Source of the DNA: Sphingorhabdus_B arenilitoris
GTDB lineage: Bacteria; Pseudomonadota; Alphaproteobacteria; Sphingomonadales; Sphingomonadaceae
DNA length: 64,000 nucleotides
Assembly (NCBI RefSeq): GCF_042651485.1
Contig: NZ_JBHSDH010000012.1
Span: 62,001-126,000 of the forward strand
Direction: 5' to 3'
The notes under the pieces were generated by a model that saw only the letters and a program-made list of their open reading frames with translations, searched no databases and had not been told where the DNA came from. A program made the position numbers and the translations under genes. This document shows, in pieces, positions 17,625 through 26,760 of this stretch. Each line of letters starts with the position of its first letter. The first letter of the stretch is position 1.

Positions 17625-19457
17625 ATGCACGCTCCCACTTCTCCCCCACAAAAAGATGAAAATGGCAAAAGAATAGAGCCGCCGGTCATTCCCACATTGC
17701 GCCGGTTCCTGCCTTATTTGTGGCCCAAGGATAAGCCGCAGCTCAAATGGCGCATCATTTGGGCCGCGTTAATGGTTTTGGCGTCCAAAGCGATCGTGCT
17801 TTATATGCCTTTTCTATTCGGAGCGGCGATTAACCGGATGGAGCCGGGGATGGAGCCTGGCGCGGCACTGGCCATTGGATTGATCCTCGCCTATGCGGGC
17901 GCGCGGTTGGCGGGCGTATTATTCGACAATTTGCGCAATATCGCTTTTGAAACCGTGGGGCAGGAGGCCACGCGCGAACTGGCCGTCGGCGTATTTGCCC
18001 ATTTGCATGCATTGTCGCTGCGGTTCCATCTCGCGCGGCGTACGGGCGAAGTGACTAAAGTGATAGACCGAGGCACTAAAAGCATCGACACGATGCTCTA
18101 TTTTTTGCTGTTCAACATCGCGCCGACCATATTTGAGCTTGCAGCGGTGCTCATCATCTTTTCCTATAAATTCAGCACCGGGTTAGCGGCGGCGACAGCA
18201 GTGATGGTCGGCGTTTATATTTACCTGACGCGGGTGATTACTGATTGGCGCAACGCGCTGCGGACACAGATGAACGATCTGGACACCAAAACAGTGTCCC
18301 GGTCGGTGGACAGCCTGCTCAATTATGAAACCGTGAAATATTTCAGCGCGGAACAACGGGAAATTTCGCGATATGAAACCGCCGCGCGGCAATATGCAGG
18401 GGCGACAGTAAAAAGCGAAAATTCGCTCGCAGTGCTGAATATCGCGCAGTCGCTGGTCACTAATGTGATGATGGGCGGGGCGATGGCCTATACCATTTGG
18501 GGCTGGTCACAAGGCGATTTTAAAACCGGCGATGTGGTGATTGTGAATGGCTTGCTGCTTCAACTTTTCCGCCCCCTCGATCTGCTCGGCATGGTATACC
18601 GGATGATCCGGCAAGGGTTGATTGATATGCAGGCCATGTTTGACCTGATGGATACGCCCGAGGAAATTGCCGACCGAGCCAATGCAAAGCCGCTACGGGT
18701 CAGCGATGGCCTTGTGGAATTCGACCATGTCAGCTTTGGCTATGAAGCAGATCGGCAGATTTTGAACCAATTGAGCTTCACCGTACCAGCCGGTCAGACT
18801 TTGGCAATCGTTGGGCCATCGGGGGCGGGCAAATCGACCATCGCGCGGTTGCTCTTCCGATTTTATGATCCTCAGCAAGGCAGCATCAAAATCGATGGGC
18901 AGGATATTGGCAAAGTCACGCAACATTCGCTGCGCAGCGCCATCGGCATCGTGCCGCAGGATACCGTGCTATTCAACGACACCATCGGCTATAACATTGC
19001 CTATGGCCGCAACGGCGCAGGCGAAAATGAGGTTGTAGAAGCTGCAAAAGGCGCGGCAATTGATGGCTTCATCGCATTGCTACCCCAAGGATATGATACC
19101 GAGGTTGGCGAGCGCGGATTGAAGCTGTCTGGCGGAGAGAAACAGCGCGTGGCCATCGCCCGCACGTTGCTCAAAAATCCGCCCATTTTGATATTGGACG
19201 AAGCGACCAGTGCGCTGGATAGCCGCACCGAAGAGGCAATACAGGAGACGCTGAATAATATCGCCGAAAAACGCACGACCATCATCATCGCACACCGGCT
19301 GTCTACGATCACCCATGCCGACAGCATCATCGTGCTTGATGCGGGCCAAGTGGCGGAACAGGGAAGCCATGAAAAACTATTGGCGGCGGGCGGGCTATAT
19401 GCGGGCCTTTGGCGGCGGCAGCAGGCGGAACGCGATAAAGAAAAAGCGGTGGTATAA
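17625..19457 (+). CDS. Atm1/ABCB7-type ABC exporter (fused permease and ATPase)
   Basis: A half-transporter of 610 residues. Its N-terminal six-helix domain (about 35-330) contains the family-specific stretch NYETVKYFSAEQREISRYE. The ATPase follows with Walker A GPSGAGKST (near 400), signature LSGGEKQRVAIART (near 500), Walker B ILILDEATSALD and the switch His in IIIAHRLSTI. The Atm1 class exports glutathione-linked metal or sulphur species from the cytoplasm. The real cargo here cannot be read. The gene is followed 55 bases later by recQ on the same strand. Confidence 0.92.
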   Translation: MHAPTSPPQKDENGKRIEPPVIPTLRRFLPYLWPKDKPQLKWRIIWAALMVLASKAIVLYMPFLFGAAINRMEPGMEPGAALAIGLILAYAGARLAGVLFDNLRNIAFETVGQEATRELAVGVFAHLHALSLRFHLARRTGEVTKVIDRGTKSIDTMLYFLLFNIAPTIFELAAVLIIFSYKFSTGLAAATAVMVGVYIYLTRVITDWRNALRTQMNDLDTKTVSRSVDSLLNYETVKYFSAEQREISRYETAARQYAGATVKSENSLAVLNIAQSLVTNVMMGGAMAYTIWGWSQGDFKTGDVVIVNGLLLQLFRPLDLLGMVYRMIRQGLIDMQAMFDLMDTPEEIADRANAKPLRVSDGLVEFDHVSFGYEADRQILNQLSFTVPAGQTLAIVGPSGAGKSTIARLLFRFYDPQQGSIKIDGQDIGKVTQHSLRSAIGIVPQDTVLFNDTIGYNIAYGRNGAGENEVVEAAKGAAIDGFIALLPQGYDTEVGERGLKLSGGEKQRVAIARTLLKNPPILILDEATSALDSRTEEAIQETLNNIAEKRTTIIIAHRLSTITHADSIIVLDAGQVAEQGSHEKLLAAGGLYAGLWRRQQAERDKEKAVV

Positions 19458-19512
19458 AATTTTTGCGCAAAACAATCTGGTGCAACAGCCGATACCGACC
19501 TAGAGCCATAAT

Positions 19513-21291
19513 ATGGCAACGCTCCTTGAAAAAGATCCCGTATCATATTTGCAGCGCATTTTCGGTTATAACGAATTTCGCGGGCAACAGCGTGCGGTGA
19601 TCGACCGGGTGCTGGCGGGGCAGAGCAGCCTGGCCGTGATGCCAACCGGTGCGGGCAAATCCTTATGCTATCAATTGCCATCGGCGATGATGGCGGGAAC
19701 CTGCATCGTGATATCGCCGCTGATCGCGCTCATGCACGACCAAATGCGCGCCGCCGAAGCGGTGGGGATCAGGGCGGCGACGCTGACCAGCGCCGATACC
19801 AACCGCACCGAAACGATGCAGCGGCTGCGCGATGGCGATCTGGACCTGCTCTATGTCGCGCCCGAACGCGCGTCGGGCGAGGAGTTTCGTTTGCTTCTGT
19901 CACAAGCGCATATCAGCTTATTTGCGATAGACGAGGCGCATTGCGTGTCCGAATGGGGCCATGATTTCAGGCCCGATTACCGGTTGCTGCGTCCGATGAT
20001 GGATGATTACCCCCATGTCGCGCGGCTGGCGCTGACCGCGACCGCAGATGCGCATACGCGCAGCGATATATTAACGCAGCTGGGCATTGGCACAGATGGC
20101 ATGATTATCTCGGGCTTTGACCGGCCCAATATCCGCTATCACATTTCCCCCAAAGCCGGCGCCGCTCGGCAAGTGGCGGAATTTGTCGCCGCCAACCCGG
20201 GCGCGGGCATCGTTTATGTCCCTTCGCGTGCGGGCGTGGACCAGCTTGCGGCGAAGCTGGCCAGCACGGGGCGCAGCGTGCGGCCCTATCACGCCGGGCT
20301 AGACCCTGATGTGCGCCGCGCCAATCAAGCGGCCTTTGTCGCGTCCGAAGATATGGTGATGGTCGCAACCGTCGCCTTCGGCATGGGCATTGATAAACCC
20401 GATGTCCGCTTTGTGGTTCATGCTGGCTTGCCGAAATCAATTGAGGCCTATTATCAGGAAACGGGCCGCGCCGGGCGCGACGGCGATCCGGCGGAGGCGC
20501 ATCTTTTTTGGGGCGCAGAGGATTTTTCGAAAGCACGCATGTGGCTGCGTGATATTGAGGAAAGCCGGTTGGCGGGCGAGCGGGCACGGCTATCGGCTCT
20601 TGCCGCGCTGGTTGAAACGCCCGGATGCCGCCGTTCGGTTTTGCTGCGCCATTTTGGCGAAAGCCCGCCCGAAAGCTGCGGCAATTGCGACAATTGCCTC
20701 ACCCCGCCAAAGACAGTTGATGCCAGCTTGCTGGCGCAGAAATTCCTCTCCGCCGTATATCGCACCGGCCAAAGTTTCGGGGTCGGCCACCTTGAAAAAA
20801 TCCTGACGGGTCAGGCGGATGACCGGGCGGCGCAATTGGGGCATGACCGGTTGTCGGTATTCGGCATTGTGGAGCGCGAAGAGGCGGCGATGATTAAGCC
20901 GGTATCCCGCTCATTGTTGATGAAAGACGCGCTGCGCAACAATGAACATGGCGGGTTGATGTTCGGTCCGGAAGCCAAACCTTTTTTGAAAGGGGAGAAG
21001 GAGCTGCGCCTGATCCTGCCGCCCAAACGCCAACCGCGCAGCAGGAGCAGCGGCGATACCCCGAACCCCGTTGGCAATCCCTTGTTTGAGGCGCTGCGTG
21101 CCTGCCGCCGTGATCTGGCGATGGAGGCGGGCGTGCCGCCCTATGTGATATTCCACGACGCAACCTTGCGCGATATGGCCTTGCAATGCCCCGCCAATCT
21201 GGCCCAAATGGGTAGGATCAGCGGCGTCGGCGCGAAAAAGCTGGAGGCATATGGCGCCGCATTTTTGGCAATAGTGGAGCAATATAGATGA
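19513..21291 (+). CDS. recQ: ATP-dependent DNA helicase RecQ
   Basis: A 3'-5' DNA helicase for recombination and fork repair. In order: Walker A PTGAGKSLCYQLP (near residue 45), DEAH box IDEAHCVSEWGHDFRPDY (near 140), motif V/VI ATVAFGMGIDKPDVRFV and YQETGRAGRDG. The RecQ zinc site with CGNCDNC comes next, then a winged-helix domain and a C-terminal HRDC domain (FEALRACRRDLA). At 592 residues it is normal length. Its last bases overlap the start of the following lipoprotein gene (ATGA). Confidence 0.97.
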   Translation: MATLLEKDPVSYLQRIFGYNEFRGQQRAVIDRVLAGQSSLAVMPTGAGKSLCYQLPSAMMAGTCIVISPLIALMHDQMRAAEAVGIRAATLTSADTNRTETMQRLRDGDLDLLYVAPERASGEEFRLLLSQAHISLFAIDEAHCVSEWGHDFRPDYRLLRPMMDDYPHVARLALTATADAHTRSDILTQLGIGTDGMIISGFDRPNIRYHISPKAGAARQVAEFVAANPGAGIVYVPSRAGVDQLAAKLASTGRSVRPYHAGLDPDVRRANQAAFVASEDMVMVATVAFGMGIDKPDVRFVVHAGLPKSIEAYYQETGRAGRDGDPAEAHLFWGAEDFSKARMWLRDIEESRLAGERARLSALAALVETPGCRRSVLLRHFGESPPESCGNCDNCLTPPKTVDASLLAQKFLSAVYRTGQSFGVGHLEKILTGQADDRAAQLGHDRLSVFGIVEREEAAMIKPVSRSLLMKDALRNNEHGGLMFGPEAKPFLKGEKELRLILPPKRQPRSRSSGDTPNPVGNPLFEALRACRRDLAMEAGVPPYVIFHDATLRDMALQCPANLAQMGRISGVGAKKLEAYGAAFLAIVEQYR

Positions 21292-21857
21292 AATATTTGG
21301 CCGCCCTGTCACCTCTGTTCCTGCTTGGCGCTTGCGGAACAGGCACCGCCGAAACGCCACAGGCCAATAAGGCGGTTTCAGACACGCCGAAAATAAAGGA
21401 GGATATTTCGATGTTTCGGAAAATAGAGGATCATATTTCGGTCAGTCCGCAAATCACGCTGGCCGATATCGCTGCGGCAAAGGCGCAGGGCGTGACCATA
21501 ATCGTTAACAACCGCCCCGATGGCGAAGACCCATCCGCACCGCAAGGCGCAGAGATTGAAGCCGCCGCGCGCGCCGCAGGTATGGATTATGTGGCCATTC
21601 CCGTCACCCATGCCGGATTTTCGCGCAGCCAAATTGACGCGATGAATGCCGCGCTGGAAAAAGCAAAGGACGGCAAAATGCTCGCCTATTGCCGGTCGGG
21701 CACCCGCTCCACGCTGCTGTGGGCGCTGGCAGAGGCGGCCAAGGGCGAAAGCCCCCGCGTCATCGCCGCAAAAGCCGCCGATGCAGGCTACGACGTCGCC
21801 CCCATTCAAATGATGCTCGACACGCTTTCAGGCGCAGCAAAGAGCGGGCCGGAGTAA
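21288..21857 (+). CDS. TIGR01244/DUF442 phosphatase-like lipoprotein
   Basis: A 189-residue lipoprotein with signal peptide MKYLAALSPLFLLGAC (lipobox LLGAC). It carries a DUF442 domain: ISVSPQITLADIAAAKAQGV, then IIVNNRPDGEDPS, and the P-loop-like AYCRSGTRS with a catalytic-type Cys. DUF442 proteins are dual-specificity-phosphatase or rhodanese-related sulfurtransferase-like enzymes; the substrate is unknown. Export as a lipoprotein is unusual for the family, whose other members often lack signal peptides. It overlaps recQ by four bases. Confidence 0.85.
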   Translation: MKYLAALSPLFLLGACGTGTAETPQANKAVSDTPKIKEDISMFRKIEDHISVSPQITLADIAAAKAQGVTIIVNNRPDGEDPSAPQGAEIEAAARAAGMDYVAIPVTHAGFSRSQIDAMNAALEKAKDGKMLAYCRSGTRSTLLWALAEAAKGESPRVIAAKAADAGYDVAPIQMMLDTLSGAAKSGPE

Positions 21858-21921
21858 GCATCGCGGCATCAGGCCGCCCGCTGCTGCGGTGTTGCATTAC
21901 TGACGAGAAAGACGATGCCTA

Positions 21922-22001
21922 CCCGCATCATTGGCGGCCAGCGCCTTTTCGCCCGTCGCCCCCGCCCCCGCCGCGCCGCTCGCATCGCCGGTTTTCTTGG
22001 C
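21922..22001 (-). pseudogene. Remnant of a DUF6683 gene 3' region
   Basis: About 80 bases match the inner 3' part of the two DUF6683 genes at 24742 and 25786 almost letter for letter. Examples are GCGGCCAGCGCCTTTTCGCC and CGCTCGCATCGCCGGTTTTC. The match breaks off at both sides, and a few bases are inserted in a CCG-rich run. No full-length frame remains. It lies on the minus strand just before the first LysM gene, so it is probably what is left of a third DUF6683 gene in the same relative position as the intact ones. Confidence 0.75.
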
Positions 22002-22155
22002 TGGGTGTCATAGGCTGGCGCAGGGCCGGAGCAAGCTGAGGCCGCAACGTCAAACGCTTCATGGTAACGATCGCCATCGCTGGATAAACGTTTTGTCTAG
22101 TTACTACATGGGAGCAAAATGCGATCCTCTACGCATTGAGTGAGGGAGTCGTTTT
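22002..22155. other. Spacer before the first LysM gene
   Basis: With the remnant just before it, this completes about 300 bases without an intact gene. No clear promoter boxes or terminator were found. A GAGGGAG ribosome site precedes the ATG at 22156. Confidence 0.4.
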
Positions 22156-23865
22156 ATGACAGTTGCCATTTCAGCTGTCGGCCAGAATGCAAGCTATCGC
22201 GCACCGCCCGCCGCAGGTGGTACGGATTATCGTGTCCGGCCCGGTGATACGCTGACCGAAATTGCGGCCCGCTTTGGGACCGATGTAAAGACGCTCCAGT
22301 TACTGAACAATATCAGCAACCCGAACCGGATCTTGGCCGGCCAAACCATCACTGTGCCATCAGGGGGCAAGACCGTCGCGGTGCAGCGCGGCGATACCCT
22401 CTCTGAGATCGCGGCCAAGAATGGCACAAGCGTCGCCGCGCTGATGAAAGCCAACCCCGAAATCCGCAACGCGAACCAGATATATCCGGGGCAGAAGATT
22501 GATATTCCGCCGGGGAGCGGCGGCGGAGCAACGCCGAGGGTGCAAGGCCCGCAAGCGTCTGTAGCCAAGGCACCAAGTGCAAAGGCCGCTGAATGGAAAC
22601 CAGCCGCTGCGCGCCCGACAACAAGTGAAACAAAACCAGTTTCGGCTTCGGTGGTCACAAATGGCGTATTGCAGCTTTCGAATCAAGATGTCATTGATCT
22701 GAAAAAAACGCTGGCGACTGAATGGGATTCCCGCAACGGTGAAGATATTCAAGCAAAAGGAATCATTGACACAATTTTGAACCGCCAAGCTTCAGGACAT
22801 TGGGGCAGGTCGGTCGCTGACGTCGTCAACGCACGCAAACAATTCTCTGATATCAATGGTCCCGTTGCCTGGAAACATGGCTGGCATTCTGTCGATGGTG
22901 TGCCTATGTCGCGCGTTTCGGTGCGGGTTGACAAGTTAGTTGACTCGTATCTGGTAGAACGCGCAAATGGCGCGCCATCCTCAGTTGGTACCAACCTCAA
23001 TTATGCCAATCCGGAATTTTCGGATGCTACAAACCTTCCGTGGATCATGGCCCTTAAAGGCCCCATTTATGGTCATGGCCAATCAACCCACCGCCACGGT
23101 ACTACACCAGCCTTGGAAAAATATCGCCCCCAAGCCTACGCGGTCCAACTGGCAGGAAATGGGCCGAGCGGCTTGATCGCTGCTCCTAAGCGCCAAAGCT
23201 CCGCACCGCAGATAAAAACTGAAGCAACGAGTTCGGCAGTCAGTGCCGCCAATGTGCGCAATGGCGCAGAGTTCGCTGCCCAAATTGAACGCTTCGGAAA
23301 TGCCCAAGCACGGGCCGACCTAGCGGCAGGCAAAAAAGTCGTTGTTGCCTTGCGCATTGATACCAACACGAAAATCAACGGCGGTGCCGGTAAGTATGAC
23401 GATACTATAGCGATTGTTTGGAAAAAGGCTGATGGCAGCTATGCCGTCAAAATATTTTCCGGAAACACGGAACCTTCCGCGCAATACGCATATAACGGTC
23501 CGAAAGCGTCAAAAGGTTCGGATACGGACATGAACAAGGATGGCAAGGCCGACCTCGGACGGCTGATGGCTGGCAACTATCGCTATGAAAATGATGGAAT
23601 ATATCTGGGCAACCAAAGCTTTAGGGCAAGAGGAATACAGGCCGTCGAACGGGATACAAATCAGGATGGTTTCTTCAACTCCGCTGATTCCAACCGGATC
23701 GATCGCAAAGGTGCAAGTAACTCGATGTTGATCCATCAAGGCGATAACAATAACACATGGTCAGCAGGGTGCCAGACCATTCCGAAATCCCAATACAATA
23801 GCTTCTTGGCAACACTTGGCTCGCAGGATAGTTTCAGCTATGTTTTGATCAATGCATCAAAGTAG
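22156..23865 (+). CDS. LysM protein A: two LysM, cell-wall-hydrolase-like and His/Cys C-terminal domains
   Basis: A 569-residue protein with no signal peptide. Residues 24-68 and 73-118 are LysM repeats (YRVRPGDTL, VAVQRGDTL) that bind peptidoglycan glycan. Residues about 172-330 resemble SleB-type cell-wall hydrolases (IIDTILNRQ, VNARKQFSDING). Residues 365-569 form a domain shared with the LysM protein at 27602: two EF-hand/dockerin-type loops (DMNKDGKAD, DTNQDGFFNSAD), then SMLIHQGDNNNTWSAGCQT. His527 and Cys539 in that stretch are reminiscent of L,D-transpeptidase active sites. A lipoprotein gene begins 13 bases downstream. A lytic or cell-wall-editing role is inferred; the export route is unknown. 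Confidence 0.75.
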   Translation: MTVAISAVGQNASYRAPPAAGGTDYRVRPGDTLTEIAARFGTDVKTLQLLNNISNPNRILAGQTITVPSGGKTVAVQRGDTLSEIAAKNGTSVAALMKANPEIRNANQIYPGQKIDIPPGSGGGATPRVQGPQASVAKAPSAKAAEWKPAAARPTTSETKPVSASVVTNGVLQLSNQDVIDLKKTLATEWDSRNGEDIQAKGIIDTILNRQASGHWGRSVADVVNARKQFSDINGPVAWKHGWHSVDGVPMSRVSVRVDKLVDSYLVERANGAPSSVGTNLNYANPEFSDATNLPWIMALKGPIYGHGQSTHRHGTTPALEKYRPQAYAVQLAGNGPSGLIAAPKRQSSAPQIKTEATSSAVSAANVRNGAEFAAQIERFGNAQARADLAAGKKVVVALRIDTNTKINGGAGKYDDTIAIVWKKADGSYAVKIFSGNTEPSAQYAYNGPKASKGSDTDMNKDGKADLGRLMAGNYRYENDGIYLGNQSFRARGIQAVERDTNQDGFFNSADSNRIDRKGASNSMLIHQGDNNNTWSAGCQTIPKSQYNSFLATLGSQDSFSYVLINASK

Positions 23866-23878
23866 AGGGATTGGCCTA

Positions 23879-24580
23879 ATGGTCCGATTTTGGGTTATCT
23901 GCGCTCTGATATCGACTACAGCCTGCCAGGAAGGAACTCCGTTAGCTCAAAAGAGCGACAGCCTTGGTGACAGAGCAGCAATTGCCGATGCCACACAGAG
24001 GCAAAGCACAGCAAAGGTTGGAACAACAAAACCGGAGCCTCCTGCTTCTATTGCTAGCTCCCAAGAAGAATTGGAAGCAGCGCATTGCGCCAATGTGACA
24101 GACCCTCAATTTGATCCTGACATATGCCTCGCAGAGCCAGAATTCCGTCCGGTGAAATTCGCTGGGCACTGGCGCATTACCAATGTGTTTGTTGGGGACG
24201 TCGGAGTGACCTCCTATGATCGCGATGATCCTGTAATTGTTGGTGCCGCCTTCGACATCTCACTAAAGCAATTGAGGTGGCGCGACGAGAAACGTGATTT
24301 CCACCATGATGATGTGTGTGAAGGTCCCGTAATCGGTGCAATAGACAAAATTGCTGAAGCAGAATTGGGCGGTCTGGCACTAGACGCATTAAAAGCGTGG
24401 GATATTTCCGATGCGGCACGCGGAGCGATGTACCGGATGTCATGTACTACGGCCGGAAATTGGGGGCCGTCAGGATCAAGGGGCGAAATGGTGATCGTGC
24501 CGATCGGCAACGATAAACTTGCGATGCAATGGTACGATGACACCGTTTTGCTTGCACAACGATACGACTGGAAAAAGTAA
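23879..24580 (+). CDS. Cysteine-bearing lipoprotein A paired with LysM protein A
   Basis: A 233-residue exported protein with signal peptide MVRFWVICALISTTAC; Cys16 fits a loose lipobox. The ATG at 23879 is chosen because AGAGGGA precedes it just after the upstream stop; an ATG at 23852 lies inside the previous gene. Its mature part resembles the lipoprotein at 29445. It has two early cysteines, then GHWRI, an isolated C-x-x-P, RMSC, and a C-terminal W-x-D-x-x-x-LAQ. The tight coupling to a predicted cell-wall lytic protein suggests a periplasmic inhibitor or immunity factor. That is inference, and no known family is recognised. Confidence 0.65.
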   Translation: MVRFWVICALISTTACQEGTPLAQKSDSLGDRAAIADATQRQSTAKVGTTKPEPPASIASSQEELEAAHCANVTDPQFDPDICLAEPEFRPVKFAGHWRITNVFVGDVGVTSYDRDDPVIVGAAFDISLKQLRWRDEKRDFHHDDVCEGPVIGAIDKIAEAELGGLALDALKAWDISDAARGAMYRMSCTTAGNWGPSGSRGEMVIVPIGNDKLAMQWYDDTVLLAQRYDWKK

Positions 24581-24741
24581 ACTTCATAATCACAGTGTCT
24601 GCTGCTGTTGATGAAGATTGGCGCAATTCTGCTCTGTGCGACCCGCACACTTGTTTATTTTCGGCCAGGCGGCGGGTGCAGGGACAGGAATTACGGTGAC
24701 AGGTGCAACTATCCCCAAATTGCGGAGTTTCATCACCCCCA

Positions 24742-25677
24742 TCATCCCCGCCGTCCCATGGCTTTACCGGCGAGGAAGACGCCGCCTAGGCCTGCGCCTG
24801 CTGCTGCGGCGATTAGGGCTAATTGCGTGGCGGAGAGGCCTTCGCTGTCCGCATCTGCTCCGCCGTCAACATCGCCCGCATCATTCGCGGCCAGCGCCTT
24901 TTCGCCCGCTGCCGCGCCGCTCGCATCGCCGGTTTTCTTGGCCTTGACAAAGCCGTCGTCGGTCAGCGTCATCTGATCAAGGTCGAGGCCCGTCGCCTTC
25001 GCGCCTTGCATCACCGCTTGGCCGACTTTGCGCAGCATAGCGGGATCGGACAGCGCATTCTGCCGCGCCGCATCAACCATTGCGCCTTGGATCAGCAAGG
25101 CTTCAGCCATTTCCTGTTTCTGCGCATCGGTGGCACGTGTGAATTCGGGGGAAGACGCAAGCCCGCGCGCAGCCTGCTGCGACACCGCGCGATATGTGCT
25201 GCCGGGGGTTTCGTCAGAAATGCCATATGCCGCGGCCCACGCATTCACCCAGTAAACGGCAAAGGCGTCGGCGACGTTGTTCTTGCTCATCCCTTCGGAG
25301 GCCATGACCTGTCCAATCTGACCGATTACATCGTTGGAACCAACAAAAGCCTCCAGCTTTGCTGCACCAGCAGGATCGACCGCACGCGATTTATTGACGA
25401 AGGTTTGGAGGTTCGTTTTGGTGCGGGATTTGGAGGGGGTGTAAGTGAGGTCGGTTTGATTCTCGGAAGGTGTGTTTGTGTAATTGGTCCCCGACGACGA
25501 GTTCCTTTTTTCTGGGTAGCTTTGATTGCGAATTAAGTCGTTTACGACTGCGACGTTTATTGCCTGGTTGTTTGCATAAAAATCGGTGTATGGTGATGGA
25601 TAAACATCATTTGCGCGCGACGCACCTGCACCAAAAAATAAACTGAGCACTAATATTTTTATCGGAATCGCTTTCAT
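24742..25677 (-). CDS. DUF6683-type exported protein A
   Basis: A 311-residue protein with signal peptide MKAIPIKILVLSLFFGAGASRA. Then come a variable stretch, a helical domain with the family pattern TYTPSKSRTKTNLQTFVNKS and ADAFAVYWVNAWAAAYG, and an Asp/Ala-rich linker. It ends in a hydrophobic segment, LIAAAAGAGLGGVFLAGKAMGRRG read in two overlapping parts, with a basic tail. That tail resembles a C-terminal membrane anchor. The last 140 residues and about 50 bases of 3' flank are nearly identical to the neighbouring copy, while the N-terminal parts differ. GGAG lies eight bases before the ATG. Function unknown. Confidence 0.75.
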   Translation of the reverse strand: MKAIPIKILVLSLFFGAGASRANDVYPSPYTDFYANNQAINVAVVNDLIRNQSYPEKRNSSSGTNYTNTPSENQTDLTYTPSKSRTKTNLQTFVNKSRAVDPAGAAKLEAFVGSNDVIGQIGQVMASEGMSKNNVADAFAVYWVNAWAAAYGISDETPGSTYRAVSQQAARGLASSPEFTRATDAQKQEMAEALLIQGAMVDAARQNALSDPAMLRKVGQAVMQGAKATGLDLDQMTLTDDGFVKAKKTGDASGAAAGEKALAANDAGDVDGGADADSEGLSATQLALIAAAAGAGLGGVFLAGKAMGRRG

Positions 25678-25785
25678 CTGTTTGCTCCAGAATTGATGCC
25701 TCCTATTTTTTACGAAAAAAGACGGAACGAGTAAAGTCTCGAATTACGGTGACAGATGCAACTATCCCTGAATTGCGGAGTTTCA

Positions 25786-26688
25786 TCATCCCCGCCGCCC
25801 CATGGCTTTACCAGCGAGGAAGACGCCGCCTAGGCCTGCGCCTGCTGCTGCTGCGATTAGGGCTAATTGCGTGGGGGTGAGGCCTTCGCTATCTGTGTCC
25901 GCCCCGCCGCCCGCGTCAGCGTCATTTGCGGCCAGCGCCTTTTCGCCCGCTGCCGTGCCGCTCGCATCGCCGGTTTTCTTGGCCTTGACAAAGCCGTCTT
26001 CGGTCAGCGTCATCTGATCAAGGTCGAGGCCCGTCGCCTTCGCGCCCTGCATCACCGCTTGGCCGACTTTGCGCAGCATATCGGGATCGCCCGCAGCCTG
26101 TTCCTTGGCGGCGTCGATCATCGCGGCTTGCACCATCATCGCCTCGGCCATTTCCTGTTTCTGCGCATCGGTGGCGCGCGCAAATTCGGGGGAGGAGGCA
26201 AGCCCGCGTGCCGCCTGCTGCGCGACGGCGCCATAGGTGCCGCTGCCTTGCGTTGAAGTGTCGCCATAGGCGGCTTGCCATGCGCTGACCCAGTAAACCG
26301 CAAAGGCGTCGGCGGCGTTATTCTTATCCAGCCCCACACCGCGCATCGCTGAACCAATCGCACCGATAATATCGGTCGAGGCAAACAGCTGCTCCATCTG
26401 CGCCGCGCCAGCAGGATCGGCACTGCGCGATTTGTTGACGAAGGCCTGAAGGTTGGCGCGCGTGCGAGAGGCGGAAGGGGTGTAGGTTAGGGAGGTTGAG
26501 AGAGTTTCTCGAGATTGCAAAGGGTCAACTGCAGTTTTCTGGACGTCTCGGTCTATGACCTGCCGGTTAATATTCTGTACTTCGGTGGCCCGCATCGAAA
26601 ATCTCGCGCCGACAAAATCCATTTGCGCATTCACACTTTGTGCAAAAAATAGAACCGTCATTAGTGAAATTAGGATTCGAAATTTCAT
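25786..26688 (-). CDS. DUF6683-type exported protein B
   Basis: Paralogue of the gene just downstream: signal peptide MKFRILISLMTVLFFAQSVNA, then TYTPSASRTRANLQAFVNKS, DIIGAIGSAMRGVG, ADAFAVYWVSAWQAAYGDTS, an Asp/Gly-rich linker and the same hydrophobic tail ending KAMGRRG. The ATG at 26688 is chosen because it starts the signal peptide and has GAGA upstream; a GTG at 26700 and an ATG at 26694 are alternatives. The tandem arrangement with a conserved 3' half indicates duplication, with gene conversion or divergence at the 5' half. Role unknown; association with LysM/lipoprotein pairs suggests a cell-envelope function. Confidence 0.75.
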   Translation of the reverse strand: MKFRILISLMTVLFFAQSVNAQMDFVGARFSMRATEVQNINRQVIDRDVQKTAVDPLQSRETLSTSLTYTPSASRTRANLQAFVNKSRSADPAGAAQMEQLFASTDIIGAIGSAMRGVGLDKNNAADAFAVYWVSAWQAAYGDTSTQGSGTYGAVAQQAARGLASSPEFARATDAQKQEMAEAMMVQAAMIDAAKEQAAGDPDMLRKVGQAVMQGAKATGLDLDQMTLTEDGFVKAKKTGDASGTAAGEKALAANDADAGGGADTDSEGLTPTQLALIAAAAGAGLGGVFLAGKAMGRRG

Positions 26689-26702
26689 AACCATTCTCAC
26701 TT

Positions 26703-26738
26703 AAAAAAAGCCCCACGCTTTTGATAGCATGGGGCTTT
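26703..26738 (-). terminator. Rho-independent terminator after the helical protein gene
   Basis: AAAGCCCCACGC (26707-26718) pairs with GCATGGGGCTTT (26727-26738), with one mismatch and an 8-base loop. On the minus strand it is followed by a run of Ts (CTTTTTTTAAG). It lies between the gene ending at 26761 and the DUF6683 gene starting at 26688, so the two are separate transcripts or only partly joined. Confidence 0.85.
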
Positions 26739-26760
26739 GTATTTGCAAGTTTATAGCAGT

